Of a DNA stretch of 64,000 nt, positions 61,844 through 64,000 are shown one piece after another. The stretch is taken from assembly GCA_965178125.1 (NCBI GenBank), contig OZ237737.1:620001-684000 (forward strand), given 5' to 3'. The DNA is from Bilabrum cf. latius (Eukaryota; Bigyra: Bicosoecida; Bigyra; Bicosoecida). Under the pieces are notes generated by a model. That model was not told the DNA's origin and did not search any database. It saw only the letters and a list, made by a program, of their open reading frames with translations. Within the stretch, counting starts at the first letter, position 1. Each line of letters starts with the position of its first letter. The position numbers and the translations under genes were made by a program.

Positions 61844-64000
61844 ATGGCGGGGCCAAATCGAATGCAGGATGGTTCCGTTGTATTTGACGTTGTAAAGGTG
61901 AATATGTTTGGCACCCACTAGCCCCGCAAGCTCCGGATTCTCGTACAGTCTGATGCGAGTGGGGACGACCGTGGAGATGGAACCTTGTGGATTCTTACGA
62001 CTGGAATGGGAGTAAGACGAAATCTTCCTGCCAGCCGGCTGCAAGCATTGGTAGAAATATTACACTTGTAGGCCAGAGAGAATGCTCGGGGCTTGCAGCT
62101 GCAGTTTGGTGAGATGGGGCTCACTGCTACCCGAACTCTACTGTTCTCGTCGTCGACTGAACGGGACGAGTTCGTGGCATTATTTAGCCGTCTGGTCGGA
62201 GCAAAGGCCATTGCACGGCCGCTATTAAAGCTTGGCAGCGCACTCGGGGGTGCCGGGCCGGCGAGTGCCTCGAAGTCACTCGCCTCTGCGGATAGCCATG
62301 CCAAGAGCGTGCAAGGCCACAGCGGGAACCACCTCGTCGCCATAGAGAACCTGTACGGCTTCCAGTGCAACCGAGTCACGCAGCTGGACACATCCAGCTG
62401 CATGCTGCGCATCCTCGAGCAGCCCGCCATGGACAGCACCAAGGCGAGCGTGCTGCAGGCCCACTCCCTCTCCCGCCTGGAGCGCTTCGACGTGCACTCG
62501 GTGGACCCCTGCGCCCTCGGCCTGTGCTTCCAGGGCGACAGAGCGGCCTCTAGCGCCCCTGCACAGCTGGTCATATCCTTCCGTTCGCGTGACGAGCGCG
62601 ATGATTTCGTTGAGGCGCTCAAGCCCGTGGTGGACCGCTCGGGTGCCACCGGGGAGGACGGGGGTCCTCTGCTGCCCAACTACACGTGGAGGGTGCCGCT
62701 GCCCGTCAGGAAGTGGTTCCGGTTTCTCGTGCATCGCAAGGCAGGGGGTAGCATGGGATCCGGGAAGGAATTCATCCTCATGTGCAGCGTGCGGCACCGG
62801 ACGCTCAATTTTATCGACTCGGCCGAGCTGGCTGCGCTGGGGGGCGTGGAGGCCCATTTCATCCCGGACACGGTCAAGATCGCACAAACTATCAGCACCC
62901 TGCCCGGAGCCATGCAAGTGGAGCTGGACCCGGCCAACCCTAGGCGAATTCGATTCTCGACAGACACGCCGGGCACGCCTGTAGGCGACCGGCGGTACAT
63001 TGACATTGAGCTGCCCACTGCTGGGGAGAGGCAGCGGCTCTCTGCAGTCCTAAACTCGATTGCAGCCGCGCCCACGGCAAGCAAGGACAATCAACCGTCG
63101 TCTGCCGCCAGGCTAGCCGCCCGAGACCCGGCCCCTCCAGTTGTGCCCGCCCTGTGGCATGCGGACTGGCCGCACGACGAGGTGGGCGTGTATGTGGGCA
63201 CGTACAACGTGTCGGGGTAGCCACCTCCTGGCCCGCGAGAGCTGCAGAAATGGATCCCATTCCCGTTCAACAAGGCCCACGACCTCTACGTCCTGGGCTT
63301 TTAGGAGATCGGATCGGCTGCCAACCGCGAGAAGTGGGGCAAGGCGCTTTTCGAGTTCTTGAATACGAACCCGAGATCCGCTGGGCTGGACCCAATGCAG
63401 ACAGAGCGGAACCGGTCGGCCACGGTGGCTGCATCAGCACACCCACTGTACGGCGACCTGTCCGGAGGTGGATCGTCTGGCGCTGGGGCAGCAGAGTAGT
63501 CCGAGTCGGCGCCAGAGCCGATCCACACCGGCGGGTATCTTCAGGTTGCCCACGCCTTTATGTGGGAGATATCTCTATGGGTGTTTGTGAGGGCACCGCA
63601 CGCCGGTGACATCTCCAACGTGCAGACGCACTACGAGCCCACGGGCCTTGCGCTCCTGAAGAACGTGACGGGGCAGCAGCTAGGCAACAAGGGTGGGCTG
63701 GGCTGCTCGCTGACGTGGAGGAGCACCCCACTGGCCTTCGTAAACTGTCATCTTGCTGCGAGACCAGAGCGCATTCCGGAGCGCGAGTCTGACTTTCGCT
63801 AGATTGTTCGGAACTTGCAGCTCAACAGCAGCATGCAGGGGTACGGGCTGGATTTTATCCATGGGCACGAGCACGTGTTTTTCTTTGGCGACATGAATTA
63901 TCGCGTGGATCTCCCATTTGCCACGGCGGTGGACTGCCACAAGCGGGGCGACTACCCGATGCTGGCCAGCAACGACCAGCTAGCCAAGCAGAAGCAGCTG
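61844..64000 (+). CDS. Inositol polyphosphate 5-phosphatase with N-terminal PH-like modules, 3' end beyond window
   Basis: Removes the 5-phosphate from phosphoinositides or inositol phosphates. ATG 61844, open to the window edge (719 codons). Residues 1-420 contain three PH-like segments with repeated ends (SSTERDEFVALFSRLV, SRDERDDFVEALKPVV, TAGERQRLSAVLNSI). The catalytic domain begins GVYVGTYNVSG, then YVLGFQEIGS, the QQLGNKGGLGCSL loop, FVNCHLAARP, ERESDFRQIVRNL and FFFGDMNYRVDLP with the catalytic Asp and Asn. The downstream CDRIL motif is outside the window. Six TAGs (61919, 62069, 63218, 63302, 63497, 63800); 63302 is the near-invariant Gln before the metal-binding Glu. Confidence 0.93.

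Overview
This window is nuclear DNA from a eukaryotic microbe, most likely a flagellated protist. It is gene-dense and GC-rich, with short GT-AG introns. Genes are packed in divergent, convergent and tandem pairs, often 40-280 bp apart. Mitochondrial proteins (cyclophilin with a presequence, the LYR protein ISD11/LYRM4, a TMEM242-like protein, GatA) and ciliary proteins (SHIPPO/STPGR repeat protein, tubulin-tyrosine-ligase-like enzyme, ULK4 pseudokinase, a giant EF-hand/WD40 protein) indicate an organism with mitochondria and flagella. I cannot name the lineage.

The main result is the genetic code. Almost every gene appears broken by TAG, but the frame continues across each TAG with conserved sequence. 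I count about 100 in-frame TAGs and find no gene that ends with TAG. The stops I can place are TGA (17 genes) and TAA (3 genes). At positions where the family is nearly invariant, TAG sits where glutamine is expected: the LGF-Q-E motif of the inositol 5-phosphatase, the FP-Q segment of the lysine-2,3-aminomutase-like protein, and inside its CxxxCxxC cluster motif. So UAG reads as Gln while UAA and UGA stay as stops. All gene models below use that code; under the standard code the region looks like a pile of fragments.

Layout: (1) 1-13 kb: the 3'-truncated GatA gene (minus), a 3232-aa intronless giant (plus) with a possible N-terminal propeller, and PSMD13/Rpn9 (minus, three exons). (2) 13-18.5 kb: a tandem plus-strand run of mitochondrial cyclophilin, a radical-SAM lysine aminomutase-like enzyme and the YJU2/CCDC94 splicing factor. 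(3) 18.7-27 kb: an eight-unit polyubiquitin gene and a 1953-aa ULK4/RUNKEL-type pseudokinase (both minus). (4) 27-42 kb: an unrecognised protein, a divergent actin-related protein with a long N-terminal extension, a Smr-domain protein, a TTLL enzyme, the BPNT2/gPAPP phosphatase and a SHIPPO-repeat protein. (5) 42-47.3 kb: NSUN5, LYRM4/ISD11, a TMEM242-like protein and a calcineurin B-like protein. (6) 47.5-61 kb: a 3805-aa C2/EF-hand/WD40 giant and an upstream EF-hand protein, both minus. (7) 61-64 kb: an exon of a possible papain-like-fold protein and the start of a PH-domain inositol polyphosphate 5-phosphatase that runs off the right edge.

The genes do not form one pathway; this is a housekeeping and ciliary stretch. 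What joins them is the shared UAG=Gln code and the compact architecture. No rRNA, tRNA, CRISPR or transposon was recognised. No Gln-tRNA with a CUA anticodon was seen here.
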